Origin: Actinacidiphila bryophytorum
GTDB taxonomy: Bacteria; Actinomycetota; Actinomycetes; Streptomycetales; Streptomycetaceae
Direction: 5' to 3'
Assembly (NCBI RefSeq): GCF_016916835.1
Contig: NZ_JAFFIX010000011.1
Span: 124,001-188,000, forward strand
DNA length: 64,000 nucleotides
The notes under the pieces are model-generated. The model saw only the letters and a list, made by a program, of their open reading frames with translations. It was not told where the DNA came from and made no database searches. This document shows, piece after piece, positions 51,696 to 62,657 of the stretch (its first letter is position 1; each line of letters begins with the position of its first letter). The translations under genes were made by a program, and so were the position numbers.

Positions 51696-52742
51696 GTGTC
51701 CAAGCTCGTAGCCGAGCACGTGTTCAAGGTCTTCGGACGAAGGCCCAAGGAAGGTGTCCGCCGCATCCAGGCGGGCACCGATCGCGACGAGTTGCGTGCG
51801 GAAGGCACCACCGCCGCCGTGATCGACGCCTCGTTCGAGGTTCAGCAGGGCGAGATCTTCGTCGTGATGGGCCTGTCGGGGTCCGGGAAGTCGACGCTGC
51901 TGCGCACCCTCAACGGCCTGGCGCAGCCCACCTCGGGCCGGGTCCTCTTCGACGGCAGGGACGTCTCGTCGCTGGCCGCGAAGGACCTGCGGCACCTGCG
52001 CTCGCACCGGATCAGCATGGTCTTCCAGCACTTCGCGCTCTTCCCGCACCGGAGCGTGCTGGACAACGCCGGCTACGGCCTCGAAGTGCAGGGGCTGCCG
52101 CGGCAGGAGCGCGAGGAGCGGGCCGCGCAGGCCCTGGAACTGGTCGGCCTGGCCGGCTGGGAGCGCTCCTGGCCCGACGAGCTGTCCGGCGGCATGCAGC
52201 AGCGGGTGGGTCTGGCCCGCGCGCTGGCCACCGACGCCGACCTGCTGCTGATGGACGAGTCCTTCTCCGCGCTCGACCCGCTGATCCGCAGGGACATGCA
52301 GGACCAGCTGCTCACCCTCCAGCAGCGGCTGCGCAAGACCATCGTCTTCATCACCCACGACCTCAACGAGGCCATGCGGCTGGGCGACCGGATCGCCGTC
52401 ATGCGCGACGGCCGGATCGTGCAGATCGGCACCGCGCAGGACATCCTCGTCGACCCGGCGAGCGACTACGTCGCCAGCTTCGTGCAGGACGTGGACCGCT
52501 CCCGGGTGCTCACCGCCGCCTCGATCATGCAGAAGCCGCCGGTGGCGGTGGACCTGAGCGACCCGCAGTGCGTGACCGCGCACACCGACACACCGCTGGC
52601 CGAGCTGCTCACTCCCGCGTCGCGGACCCGGCAGCCGCTGGCCGTCGTGGACGACGAGGGGCGGCTCAGCGGCGTCATCGCGCGGGACACCCTGCTCGCC
52701 GCGCTCGGCGACCAGCCGGTGAAGGAGGCCCACCGTGCCTAG
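51696..52742 (+). CDS. opuAA: Glycine betaine/proline ABC transporter ATPase
   Basis: A 348-residue ProV/OpuAA-type ATPase. Walker A is MGLSGSGKSTLLRT, the Q-loop VFQHFALFPHRSV, signature ELSGGMQQRVGLARAL, Walker B LLLMDESFSALDPLIR and the switch His in FITHDLNEA. The family's N-terminal extension (VFKVFGRRPKEG) is present. The C-terminal 70 residues (HTDTPLAELLTPASRTRQPL, VVDDEGRLSGVIARDTLL) form a CBS-like unit, the ionic-strength sensor in OpuA-type systems. GTG at 51696. It overlaps the next gene by 8 nt, so ATPase and permease-binding protein are made together for osmoprotectant uptake. Confidence 0.94.
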   Translation: MSKLVAEHVFKVFGRRPKEGVRRIQAGTDRDELRAEGTTAAVIDASFEVQQGEIFVVMGLSGSGKSTLLRTLNGLAQPTSGRVLFDGRDVSSLAAKDLRHLRSHRISMVFQHFALFPHRSVLDNAGYGLEVQGLPRQEREERAAQALELVGLAGWERSWPDELSGGMQQRVGLARALATDADLLLMDESFSALDPLIRRDMQDQLLTLQQRLRKTIVFITHDLNEAMRLGDRIAVMRDGRIVQIGTAQDILVDPASDYVASFVQDVDRSRVLTAASIMQKPPVAVDLSDPQCVTAHTDTPLAELLTPASRTRQPLAVVDDEGRLSGVIARDTLLAALGDQPVKEAHRA

Positions 52743-54555
52743 GATCCGTCTCGGCAACTGGGCCGAGGACGTCGTCAGTTGGCTCACCCGGCACTTCTCC
52801 TGGCTCTTCGACGCGGTCAGCAGCGTCGTCAACCACCTCTACGACGGGGTGGAATGGGTGCTCGGCGGCCCCTCGCCGCTGCTGATGGCCGGCATCCTGG
52901 CCGCGCTCGCCTTCTGGATGCGCGGCCTGCCCACCGCACTGGCGGCCTTCGCCGGGTTCGCGCTCATCGACGGTGTGGCGCAGTGGGACCAGGCGATGCA
53001 GTCGCTGTCGCTGGTGGTCGTCTCGGCCGCGGTGGCGCTGCTGCTGGCGGTGCCGCTGGGGGTGTGGGCAGCCCGCAGCCGGGTCGCGAGCGCACTGGTG
53101 CGCCCGGTGCTCGACGTCATGCAGACGCTGCCCGCCTTCGTGTACCTGATCCCGGCCATCATCTTCTTCAGCCTCGGTACGGTCCCCGCCGTCATCGCCA
53201 CCATCGTCTTCGCCATGCCGGTGGGCGTGCGGATGACGGAGCTGGGCATCCGCCAGGTCGACCCCGAACTGGTCGAGGCCGCCGACGCCTTCGGTACGGC
53301 ACCGGCCCGCACCCTGCTGCGGGTCCAGCTGCCGCTGGCGCTGCCGACGATCATGGCGGGCGTCAACCAGGTCATCATGCTGGCCCTGTCGATGGTCGTC
53401 ATCGGCGGCATGGTCGGCGCCGAGGGGCTGGGCTCGACCGTCTTCGGCGCGATCAGCCAGGTCGACATCGGTCTCGGCTTCGAGGGCGGCGTGTCCGTCG
53501 TCGTGCTCGCGGTCTACCTGGACCGGATCACCGGTGCGATGGGCGAGCAGGTCTCGGCGCTCGGCCGGCGGACCGCGGCCCGCGCCCGCACCGGGGGCCG
53601 GCTGCGCGGCTTCGCGGTGCTGCGCTACCGGCCGCGCCCGGCGGTGGGCCTGTCCTGCGTCGTCGCGCTGGCGCTGGTCGCCGCGGGCACGGGCGTCTTC
53701 GGCGGCGACGGGCAGCCGAGCGCCCCCGTCGCGGCGGGCAGCGACGTCGGCAAGGGACGCACCGTCACCATCGGGTCCTTCAACTGGGACGAGTCCATCG
53801 CCTCGGCCAACCTGTGGAAGGCCGCGCTCGACGCCCGCGGCTTCAAGGCGGCGGTCAAGACGTACGACCCGGGTGCTGCCTTCACAGGGCTCGCCCGCGG
53901 CGACATCGACGTCCTCACCGACGCCTGGCTGCCGACGACGCATGCCGCGTATCTGAAGCAGTACGGGAAGGACTACACCGATCTGGGTAAGTGGTACGAA
54001 AGGACCTCGCTGGAGGTCGCGGTCCCCTCCTACGTCAAGGGGGTCACGACGATGGCCGACCTCAAGGGCCGGAGCAAGGAGTTCGGCGGCAGGATCGTCG
54101 GCATCGAGCCCGGCGCCGGCGAGATGGGCCTGCTCAAGGACAAGGTGCTGCCGGGCTACGGCCTGGACAAGGACTACCGGCTGGTCAGCAGCTCCACCTC
54201 GGGCATGCTCGCCGAACTCGCCCGCGACTACGCCGCCAGGAAGCCGGTCGCCGTCGTGCTGTGGTCGCCGCACTGGGCCTACAGCACCTACCACCTGACC
54301 AAGCTGTCCGACCCGAAGTCCCTGTGGGGTCCCGGCGACTCCATCCACGACCTCGCCAACAAGGCCTCCGCCGCCCGGCTTCCCGAGGTCAGCTCGTGGA
54401 TGCGGGGCTTCCACATGACGGAGCCGCAGCTCGGCTCCCTGGAGGCCGCCATCCAGGCGGCGGGCCAGGGCAACACCGCCCAGGGCGTCCGGCAGTGGGT
54501 CGCCGCCCACCCGGGGGTGCTCGACACCATGGCCCCGGTGGGCGCCGGCGGCTGA
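52735..54555 (+). CDS. opuAB: Betaine ABC transporter permease fused to substrate-binding domain
   Basis: A 606-residue fusion. Residues about 45-285 form the ProW-type permease with several membrane helices and the conserved TLPAFVYLIPAIIFF and EAADAFGTAPARTLLRVQLP coupling loop. A further helix (about 305-325, LSCVVALALVAAGTGVFGG) leads into an external OpuAC-type binding domain (335-600) with the aromatic residues expected for quaternary-amine binding (FNWDESIASANLW, DAWLPTTH, LWSPHWAYSTYH). The binding protein is therefore tethered, two per dimer. The GTG at 52735 has GAAGGAGG 6 nt upstream inside the ATPase gene. Confidence 0.93.
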   Translation: MPRIRLGNWAEDVVSWLTRHFSWLFDAVSSVVNHLYDGVEWVLGGPSPLLMAGILAALAFWMRGLPTALAAFAGFALIDGVAQWDQAMQSLSLVVVSAAVALLLAVPLGVWAARSRVASALVRPVLDVMQTLPAFVYLIPAIIFFSLGTVPAVIATIVFAMPVGVRMTELGIRQVDPELVEAADAFGTAPARTLLRVQLPLALPTIMAGVNQVIMLALSMVVIGGMVGAEGLGSTVFGAISQVDIGLGFEGGVSVVVLAVYLDRITGAMGEQVSALGRRTAARARTGGRLRGFAVLRYRPRPAVGLSCVVALALVAAGTGVFGGDGQPSAPVAAGSDVGKGRTVTIGSFNWDESIASANLWKAALDARGFKAAVKTYDPGAAFTGLARGDIDVLTDAWLPTTHAAYLKQYGKDYTDLGKWYERTSLEVAVPSYVKGVTTMADLKGRSKEFGGRIVGIEPGAGEMGLLKDKVLPGYGLDKDYRLVSSSTSGMLAELARDYAARKPVAVVLWSPHWAYSTYHLTKLSDPKSLWGPGDSIHDLANKASAARLPEVSSWMRGFHMTEPQLGSLEAAIQAAGQGNTAQGVRQWVAAHPGVLDTMAPVGAGG

Positions 54556-54786
54556 AAAAGAAACGAACGGCGTAGAACAACAACCCCGTGTTCGCCCCGC
54601 AAAGTCACTTGACACGAAGTTATTCCGAGTTGAACGAAAATCAACTACCGTGTAAAGGATGACCGTCCGCGGCGTCATGGATCGGGAACCAAGTGGCGAC
54701 CTATTGGGCGGCCGCGCGGACGGGCATGGTAAAAATGACTGATTGTAACGGTCACATCAATGCACGGCTCAGCGGCTGGAGAGTCC
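54556..54786 (+). promoter_or_regulatory. Promoter region of the XRE-TPR regulator
   Basis: This 231-nt gap is markedly A/T-richer than its surroundings (54590-54665). TTGAAC (54630-54635), a 17-nt spacer and TAAAGG (54653-54658) make a plausible promoter. GTTGA...TCAAC (54629-54645) forms a small inverted repeat overlapping the -35, a possible autoregulatory site. A second TTGACA is at 54609-54614. Confidence 0.45.
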
Positions 54787-56133
54787 ATGAAGCTACCGCA
54801 GGACGACAGCACCGGTATCGGACCCCGTCTTCGTGAACTGCGCCGAGCTCGTGGCCTCCATCAACAGGATCTGGCCAGTGACGAGTTCTCCGTCAGCTAT
54901 GTGTCCCTAATCGAAACCGGCAAGCGCACCCCGTCGAAGGCGGTCCTGCAGGCCCTGGCGGACCGTCTCGGCTGCTCGGTCGAATATCTGCGGTCCGGCA
55001 GGGACGACAATCGGATCAAGGAACTTGAGCTGAAGATCGCCTTCGGCGAGATGGCGCTGCGCAACGGGGAGAACGGCGAGGCGCTGCAATCGTTCAGCGA
55101 GGCCCTGGCCGACAAGCCGCTGCTGGCCGACTCCTCGGTGCGCAGGGCGCAGATCGGGCTGGCGCTCGCGCTGGAGAAGATAGGGTCGCTGTCCGCCGCG
55201 GTCCAGCTGCTGACCGACCTGTACGAGGCGCCGGCCACCGTCGTCGGCTCGCAGGAGTGGAGCCAGATCGCCGCCTCCCTGTGCCGCTGCTACCGGGAGT
55301 GCGGCGACCTGGCGCTCAGCGCGGAGGTCGGCGAGAAGGCGCTGCAGCAGCTGGACCAGCTCGGCCTTGAGGCGACCGACGACTACATCCAGCTCGGTTC
55401 GATGCTGATCGGCACCTACAGCATGCGCGGCGACCTCACCAGGGCGCACCTGCTGGCGAACCGGCTCGTGGCGACGGCCGAGGACGCCGAGTCGCAGGTC
55501 ACCAGGGGAGGTGTCTACTGGAACGCGGCCCAGGTCGCGCACGCGCGCGGCGCGACCGCCGACGCGCTGGCCCTGACCGAGCGGGCGCTGCACCTGATGG
55601 CCGCCACCGACAACCTGCGGCACCGGGCACTGCTCACCGCGATGCACGGCTCGCTGCTGATGGAGTCCGACCCGCCGGACGTGGAGCGCTCCTGGGACCT
55701 GTTCACGCAGGCCCACGACATCCTGGTCCAGGTGGGCACCGCGGCGGAACAGGCGCGGCTGGAGAACGACCTGGGGGTGGCGAGCATCCGGCTCGGCCGG
55801 GTCGACGACGCGCTGCGGCACGCCAGCCGTGCCCTTGGGCTGCTGCACAACGAGCCGCGCTGGCTGACCGTGCAGGCCAGGGCGACGCTGGCGGAGGCGC
55901 AGCTGTCCATGGGCGACCAGGCGCTGGCCGAGGAGACCCTGATGACGGCGGCCCGCGACCTGCGGCAGGTCACGCCGTCCCGGCAGACGGCGCTGGCCTG
56001 GCGCAGGCTCGGCGACCTCTACCAGAGCTGCGGGAAGTCCGACGCCGCCATGACGGCCTTCCAGCGGGCGCTGCAGGACCTGGGCCTGCGCGGCGGCAAC
56101 CAGCTCAAGTGCACGTCCAACGCGTTCGAGTAG
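54787..56133 (+). CDS. XRE-family regulator with TPR domain
   Basis: A 448-residue protein. Residues about 10-70 are a Cro/CI HTH (GPRLRELRRARGLHQQDLAS, VSYVSLIETGKRTPSKAVLQ, LADRLGCSVEYLRSG). The remaining 370 residues are helical repeats of TPR type (ALQSFSEALADKPLLADSSV, AAQVAHARGATADALALTER, ASIRLGRVDDALRHASRALG, GDLYQSCGKSDAAMTAFQRA), giving an overall plan like RRNPP peptide-responsive regulators, although no signalling peptide gene is visible next to it. The ATG at 54787 has GGAGAG 5 nt upstream; an in-frame ATG at 54760 is also possible. It is convergent with glgB. Confidence 0.88.
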   Translation: MKLPQDDSTGIGPRLRELRRARGLHQQDLASDEFSVSYVSLIETGKRTPSKAVLQALADRLGCSVEYLRSGRDDNRIKELELKIAFGEMALRNGENGEALQSFSEALADKPLLADSSVRRAQIGLALALEKIGSLSAAVQLLTDLYEAPATVVGSQEWSQIAASLCRCYRECGDLALSAEVGEKALQQLDQLGLEATDDYIQLGSMLIGTYSMRGDLTRAHLLANRLVATAEDAESQVTRGGVYWNAAQVAHARGATADALALTERALHLMAATDNLRHRALLTAMHGSLLMESDPPDVERSWDLFTQAHDILVQVGTAAEQARLENDLGVASIRLGRVDDALRHASRALGLLHNEPRWLTVQARATLAEAQLSMGDQALAEETLMTAARDLRQVTPSRQTALAWRRLGDLYQSCGKSDAAMTAFQRALQDLGLRGGNQLKCTSNAFE

Positions 56134-56140
56134 CCCCGGC

Positions 56141-56179
56141 GCTGCGGCCGCCGGACCTCACCGGGCCGGCGGCCGCAGC
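56141..56179. terminator. Hairpin at the XRE-TPR/glgB convergence
   Basis: GCTGCGGCCGCCGG (56141-56154) and CCGGCGGCCGCAGC (56166-56179) form a perfect 14-bp stem with an 11-nt loop. The right arm lies inside the 3' end of glgB. Likely shared terminator of the two convergent genes. Confidence 0.7.
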
Positions 56180-58404
56180 CACACCGTGGCCAGCGGCGGC
56201 AGCGTGACCTCCGCACTGGTGGGATGGCCCTGCCAGGGCAGGCCGTCGGGGACGACGGCGGTGGCGCCGCCGAGCGCCCCGCTGCCGCCGTAGCGCACGT
56301 CGTCGGTGTCCAGGACCACCTCCCACGAGCCGCGGGCGGGCAGGCCGACGCGGTAGCGGGTGCGCGGGGCGGTGCCGAGGTTGCTGATCGACACCAGCGG
56401 GTGCCCCGCCTCGTCGTAGCGGACGAAGGAGAAGACGTTGTCCTCGGCCGCGTTGTTGTCGATCCAGTCGAAGCCCGCCGGGTCGGTGTCGCCGCGCCAC
56501 AGGGCGGGCGTCTCGCGGTAGCGGCCGTTGAGGTCGCGCACCAGCTGCTGGACCCCGCGGTGGTCGGCGGCGGCCGGCCACTCGTCGGCCAGCACCGGCC
56601 ACTGCGGCCCGGTGTCGTGGTCCCATTCGGTGCCCTGGGCGAACTCCTGGCCCATGAACAGCAGTTTCTTGCCCGGGTGCGCCCACATGAAGGCCAGGTA
56701 GGCGCGCAGGTTGGCGCGCTGCTGCCACCAGTCCCCCGGCATCTTGCGCACCAGCGAGCCCTTGCCGTGCACGACCTCGTCGTGCGAGAGGGGCAGCACG
56801 TAGTTCTCGCTGTAGGCGTACGCCATCGAGAACGTCATCTCGTGGTGGTGGTGCCTGCGGTGCACCGGTTCGCGCTGCATGTACTCCAGCGAGTCGTGCA
56901 TCCAGCCCATGTTCCACTTCAGGCCGAAGCCCAGACCCTCCTGGTCGGTGGGCCGGGTCACCCCCGGCCAGGCGGTGGACTCCTCGGCGACGGTGACCAC
57001 GCCGGGGCAGCGGCGGTAGACGGTGGCGTTCATCTCCTGCAGGAAGGCCACCGCGTCCAGGTTCTCCCGGCCGCCGTGGGCGTTGGGCAGCCAGTTGTCC
57101 CCGTCGCGCGAGTAGTCCAGGTAGAGCATGGAGGCGACCGCGTCGACCCGCAGGCCGTCGATGTGGAAGTCCTCGCACCAGTACACGGCGTTGGCAACCA
57201 GGAAGTTGCGCACCTCGGTGCGGCCGAAGTCGAATTCGAGGGTGCCCCAGTCCGGGTGCTCGGCCCGCCGCGGGTCGGCCGGCTCGTACAGGGGCTCGCC
57301 GTCGAAACGCGCCAGCGCCCAGTCGTCCTTCGGGAAGTGCGCCGGCACCCAGTCCATGATCACCCCGATCCCCGCCCGGTGCAGCGCGTCCACCAGGTAC
57401 CGGAAGTCGTCCGGCGAGCCCAAGCGGGACGTGGGCGCGTAGAAGCCGCTGACCTGGTAGCCCCAGGACGCGCCGAAGGGGTGCTCGGTCACCGGCATCA
57501 GCTCGACGTGGGTGAAGCCCATCTCCAGCAGGTAGGCGGGCAGTTCGGTCGCCAGCTCCCGGTACGTCAGCCCGGGGCGCCAGGAGGGGAGGTGGACCTC
57601 GTAGACGGACATGGGCGCGTCGTGCGCACGGCCCGAGCGGGCCGCCATCCACTCCCCGTCCTGCCATGCGTACGCCGATGTGTGGACGATCGAGGCGGTC
57701 GCCGGCGGGACCTCGGCCGAGCGGGCCATCGGATCGGCCTTGCGCAGCATCCGGCCGTCGCGGGTGGCGATCTCGTACTTGTACCGGGCACCCTCCGCGA
57801 CGCCCGGTACGAACAGCTCCCACACACCGGTCGAGCCCAGCGAGCGCATCGGGTGCGCCACCCCGCTCCACCCGTTGAAGTCGCCGACGACGCGCACGCC
57901 GCCCGCGTTGGGCGCCCACACCGCGAAGGTCGTGCCGCCGACGCCGGCGACGGTGCGGACCCGCGAGCCGAGCGCCTTCCACAGCTGCTCGTGCCGGCCC
58001 TCGCCGATCAGGTGCAGGTCGAGGTCGGACAGGGTGGGCAGGAAGCGGTAGCCGTCCTGCTCCTCGCGCTCGATCCCGTCGGTGGTGACCCGCAGCGTGT
58101 ACGGCACGACGTCGTCGGCCGGGACGACGCCGGCGAACAGGCCGTCGCCCTCTGCGGCCAGTTCGTGGCCGGCGCCGTCCACCACGGCGACCACCCGCTC
58201 GGCGTGCGGGCGCAGCGCCCTGACGCGGACACCGCCGGGCACCGGGTGGGCGCCCAGGAGCGCGTGCGGGTCGTGGTGGCGGCCCTCGACCAGGGCCGCC
58301 GCCTCCTGCGGAGGCAACGGCGAGGCGGGCCGGGCGGGTTCGAGGGACAGCTGTGCCGCTCTGCCTGTGCGCCTGGCGGTGGAGCGGCGGGTCGGTGCGG
58401 CCAT
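56158..58404 (-). CDS. glgB: 1,4-alpha-glucan branching enzyme
   Basis: A 748-residue GH13 branching enzyme that makes alpha-1,6 branches in glycogen-like glucan. N-terminal carbohydrate-binding modules (HHDPHALLGAHPVPGGVRVR, TTFAVWAPNAGGVRVVGDFN) precede the catalytic barrel. Catalytic residues are in GLRVDAVASMLYLD (nucleophile Asp), TVAEESTAWPGVTRP (acid/base Glu) and PLSHDEVVHGKGSL (stabilising Asp). The ATG at 58404 follows TGAGGAGAAC. It is the last gene of the glgE-mak-glgB group, 64 nt after mak, consistent with building branched glucan from maltose 1-phosphate-derived chains. Confidence 0.96.
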   Translation of the reverse strand: MAAPTRRSTARRTGRAAQLSLEPARPASPLPPQEAAALVEGRHHDPHALLGAHPVPGGVRVRALRPHAERVVAVVDGAGHELAAEGDGLFAGVVPADDVVPYTLRVTTDGIEREEQDGYRFLPTLSDLDLHLIGEGRHEQLWKALGSRVRTVAGVGGTTFAVWAPNAGGVRVVGDFNGWSGVAHPMRSLGSTGVWELFVPGVAEGARYKYEIATRDGRMLRKADPMARSAEVPPATASIVHTSAYAWQDGEWMAARSGRAHDAPMSVYEVHLPSWRPGLTYRELATELPAYLLEMGFTHVELMPVTEHPFGASWGYQVSGFYAPTSRLGSPDDFRYLVDALHRAGIGVIMDWVPAHFPKDDWALARFDGEPLYEPADPRRAEHPDWGTLEFDFGRTEVRNFLVANAVYWCEDFHIDGLRVDAVASMLYLDYSRDGDNWLPNAHGGRENLDAVAFLQEMNATVYRRCPGVVTVAEESTAWPGVTRPTDQEGLGFGLKWNMGWMHDSLEYMQREPVHRRHHHHEMTFSMAYAYSENYVLPLSHDEVVHGKGSLVRKMPGDWWQQRANLRAYLAFMWAHPGKKLLFMGQEFAQGTEWDHDTGPQWPVLADEWPAAADHRGVQQLVRDLNGRYRETPALWRGDTDPAGFDWIDNNAAEDNVFSFVRYDEAGHPLVSISNLGTAPRTRYRVGLPARGSWEVVLDTDDVRYGGSGALGGATAVVPDGLPWQGHPTSAEVTLPPLATVWLRPPAR

Positions 58405-58468
58405 GGTGCGTTCTCCTCACGGGACGGTGGAACCCGGGTGGGCGCGCGGCGGGTGGCTCGGGACCGGC

Positions 58469-59874
58469 TCAGGACCCCGACAGGGCGCGCTCGATGGCGG
58501 CCAGCGGGATGGGCAGCCACTCCGGCCGGTGACGCGCCTCGTACAGCGCCTCGTAGACCGCCTTGTCCGCCTCGAAGGCGCGCATCGCCACCGGGTGCAG
58601 ACCGGGGTCGATACCGCCGGCCGCGGTGTAACCGCGGGCGAACTCCCGCTGGTTGACCGCGCACCAGGTGCGTGCACGGGCGGCGTCCGCGGGCGGCCCG
58701 GACGCCAGGACCTGCGCCGCCGCGTAGTCGAAGGAGCGGAACATCCCCGCGACGTCGCGCAACGGGTGCTCGGGGCGGGCTCGTTCGGCCAGCGGGCGGG
58801 CCGGCTCGCCCTCGAAGTCGATGAAGCGCCAGCCGTCCGGGGTGTGCAGGATCTGACCGAGGTGCAGGTCGCCGTGGATCCGCTGGACGTCGCCCGCGGC
58901 GGCGCCCGCGCACCGGCCGTAGTCCTTGTGCAGTGCGGTCAGCCGGCTCTCGTACGGCGCCAGTTCCGGCACTTCGGCGAGTGCGGCCCGCAGCCGCTCC
59001 CCCATGGCCGCGGTCTGGTCGCGGATCTGCCCCGCGGTCGCCGGGCTGCTGCCGAGCGCCTCGGCGAGCCGGGTGTGCAGGGTCGCGACCGCGACGCCCA
59101 GCGACCTGGCGTGCAGGGTGAAGCGGTCGGCCTGGGTGAGGGCGAGCCGCCAGGCGTCGCCGTCGTTGGGCAGGAACTCGGTGAGGACGCCGAGCACGGT
59201 GGGCCTGGCGCCGCCGTCGGCGGTGTGCAGCCAGCCCGCGAGCCGCGGGGTGTTGGGGCCGGGCAGCCGGGTCAGCGCGGAGAGGATCTCGGTCTCCGGC
59301 TGGACGCCCTCCTGCGGGCTGCGGATCAGCTTGAACATGAAGCGGTCACCGAAGACCACGTTGGTGTTGCTCTGGTCGGCCAGCAGCGCCCGCGGCGCGA
59401 GACCGTCCAGCGCGTCGTCGCCGAAGTCCTCCGCCATGGTCAACCGCGGTTCGCCGCCCCGGGGTTGCAGGGTGCGCCGCACCAGGGCGGTCATCAGCCG
59501 CGGGTCGGCGGTGGCGTCGTACAGCGACCAGCCGTGCCAGGCTCCCTGCTCCGCCCGGCCGAAGACCTGCGCGTCCGCCGCCTGCGGCGGGACCCGGCTG
59601 ACGCCGACGAGCAGCTGCCAGCGCCGGGACCGCCCCGCCGCCTGCCGGTCCTCGACGATCGCGTGGACCAGCGCCAGGCCGTCCTCCTCGTGCAGCACGC
59701 TGCACGCGACGGGTCGCAGGTCGTGCCCGCAGCCGTCGTCGTGCGGGAACCACCGCCGGCTCAGCAGCCACGGCGTCAGCGCGGGAGCGAGCGGGCCGAG
59801 CAGCCGGTGGGTGCGCAGCGCGGCGCCCGCCGACTGCGGGTCCTGGGCGCACGCGGTGCGGTCGGATGCCGTGG

Positions 59875-59878
<4 letters not shown>
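58469..59878 (-). CDS. mak: Maltokinase (Pep2)
   Basis: A 469-residue aminoglycoside-phosphotransferase-like kinase that makes alpha-maltose 1-phosphate from maltose and ATP, the donor for GlgE. Kinase motifs are QRIHGDLHLGQILHT (catalytic Asp) and WRFIDFEGEPARPL (metal-binding Asp); the N-terminal cap includes LLSRRWFPHDDG and LLADQSNTNVVFGDRFMFKL. The GTG at 59878 overlaps the glgE stop as GTGA, so it is translationally coupled to GlgE. In many actinobacteria treS lies between or is fused to this gene; here it is absent, so maltose must come from a TreS encoded elsewhere or from another source. Confidence 0.93.
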
Positions 59879-61920
<2,042 letters not shown>

Positions 61921-62011
61921 GACTGGGGTCCCCTCTTCTGCTGTCCTGCTGTCCGGTCCCTTGCGTCGTGCGGTGGTCGTACGGTGACCGGGGCGGCGGA
62001 TAGGGCGCGGT

Positions 62012-62608
62012 TCAGGCCGCCCAGGCCTGGTGGCGCTCGGCTCGCTCGGCGAGCAGGTCGATGATCTTCCGGGCGAAGACGTGGCAGTGGTTGCCGGTGC
62101 GTGCGGTGACCAGGTCCTCGTCGACGACGACGTCGCTGTCCTGGTAGACCCCGCCCATGTTCTTCAGGTCGCCCAGCAGGTTGTTGTGGACGACGGCCCG
62201 CCGCCCGCTGATGACCTGCGGTATCGGGGCGGCCAGCCACATGCCGTGGCAGATGATGCCCTTGACGATCGCCGGGTCGGCGAAGGCCCTGCGCAGGAAG
62301 GCCACGGCGGGCGGGAGTTCGTCGACCTCCTCGGTGTAGCGCAGCCGGTCGGCCACCATTCCCGAGGGCACGATGACCGCGGAGAACTGCTTGAGCCCGA
62401 ACTCGTCGAGTTCCTCGAAGGACTCGCTGACCTCGAACGGCACCCGGTACTCGTGTCCGCGGAAGACGATGCGCTCGTTGCCCCACAGGCGCGTGAGGAA
62501 GTGGACCTCCGCGCCCTCCTCGGCGAACCGGCGCTGGTAGTAGAAGATCTCCGGTTCGTAGAAGTCGCTCTCCATCAGGACCGCGATCTTCTGACCTTTC
62601 AGTCGCAC
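62012..62608 (-). CDS. DJ-1/PfpI family protein
   Basis: A 198-residue DJ-1/PfpI-superfamily protein. KIAVLMESDFYEPEIFYYQR carries the conserved Glu of the nucleophile elbow partner, and GIICHGMWLAAPIPQVISGR carries the catalytic-type Cys followed by His. Members act as proteases, glyoxalases, chaperones or hydratases, so the activity is not assignable. The GTG at 62608 is preferred because AAGGAG lies 8 nt upstream; an upstream GTG at 62617 has no spacing. It lies between the TPP-enzyme gene (49 nt) and glgE on the same strand. Confidence 0.88.
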   Translation of the reverse strand: MRLKGQKIAVLMESDFYEPEIFYYQRRFAEEGAEVHFLTRLWGNERIVFRGHEYRVPFEVSESFEELDEFGLKQFSAVIVPSGMVADRLRYTEEVDELPPAVAFLRRAFADPAIVKGIICHGMWLAAPIPQVISGRRAVVHNNLLGDLKNMGGVYQDSDVVVDEDLVTARTGNHCHVFARKIIDLLAERAERHQAWAA

Positions 62609-62657
62609 GCTGCCCACTCCTTCACGCAGGGTCGATGAGACCGACGAGACGCGGCCG

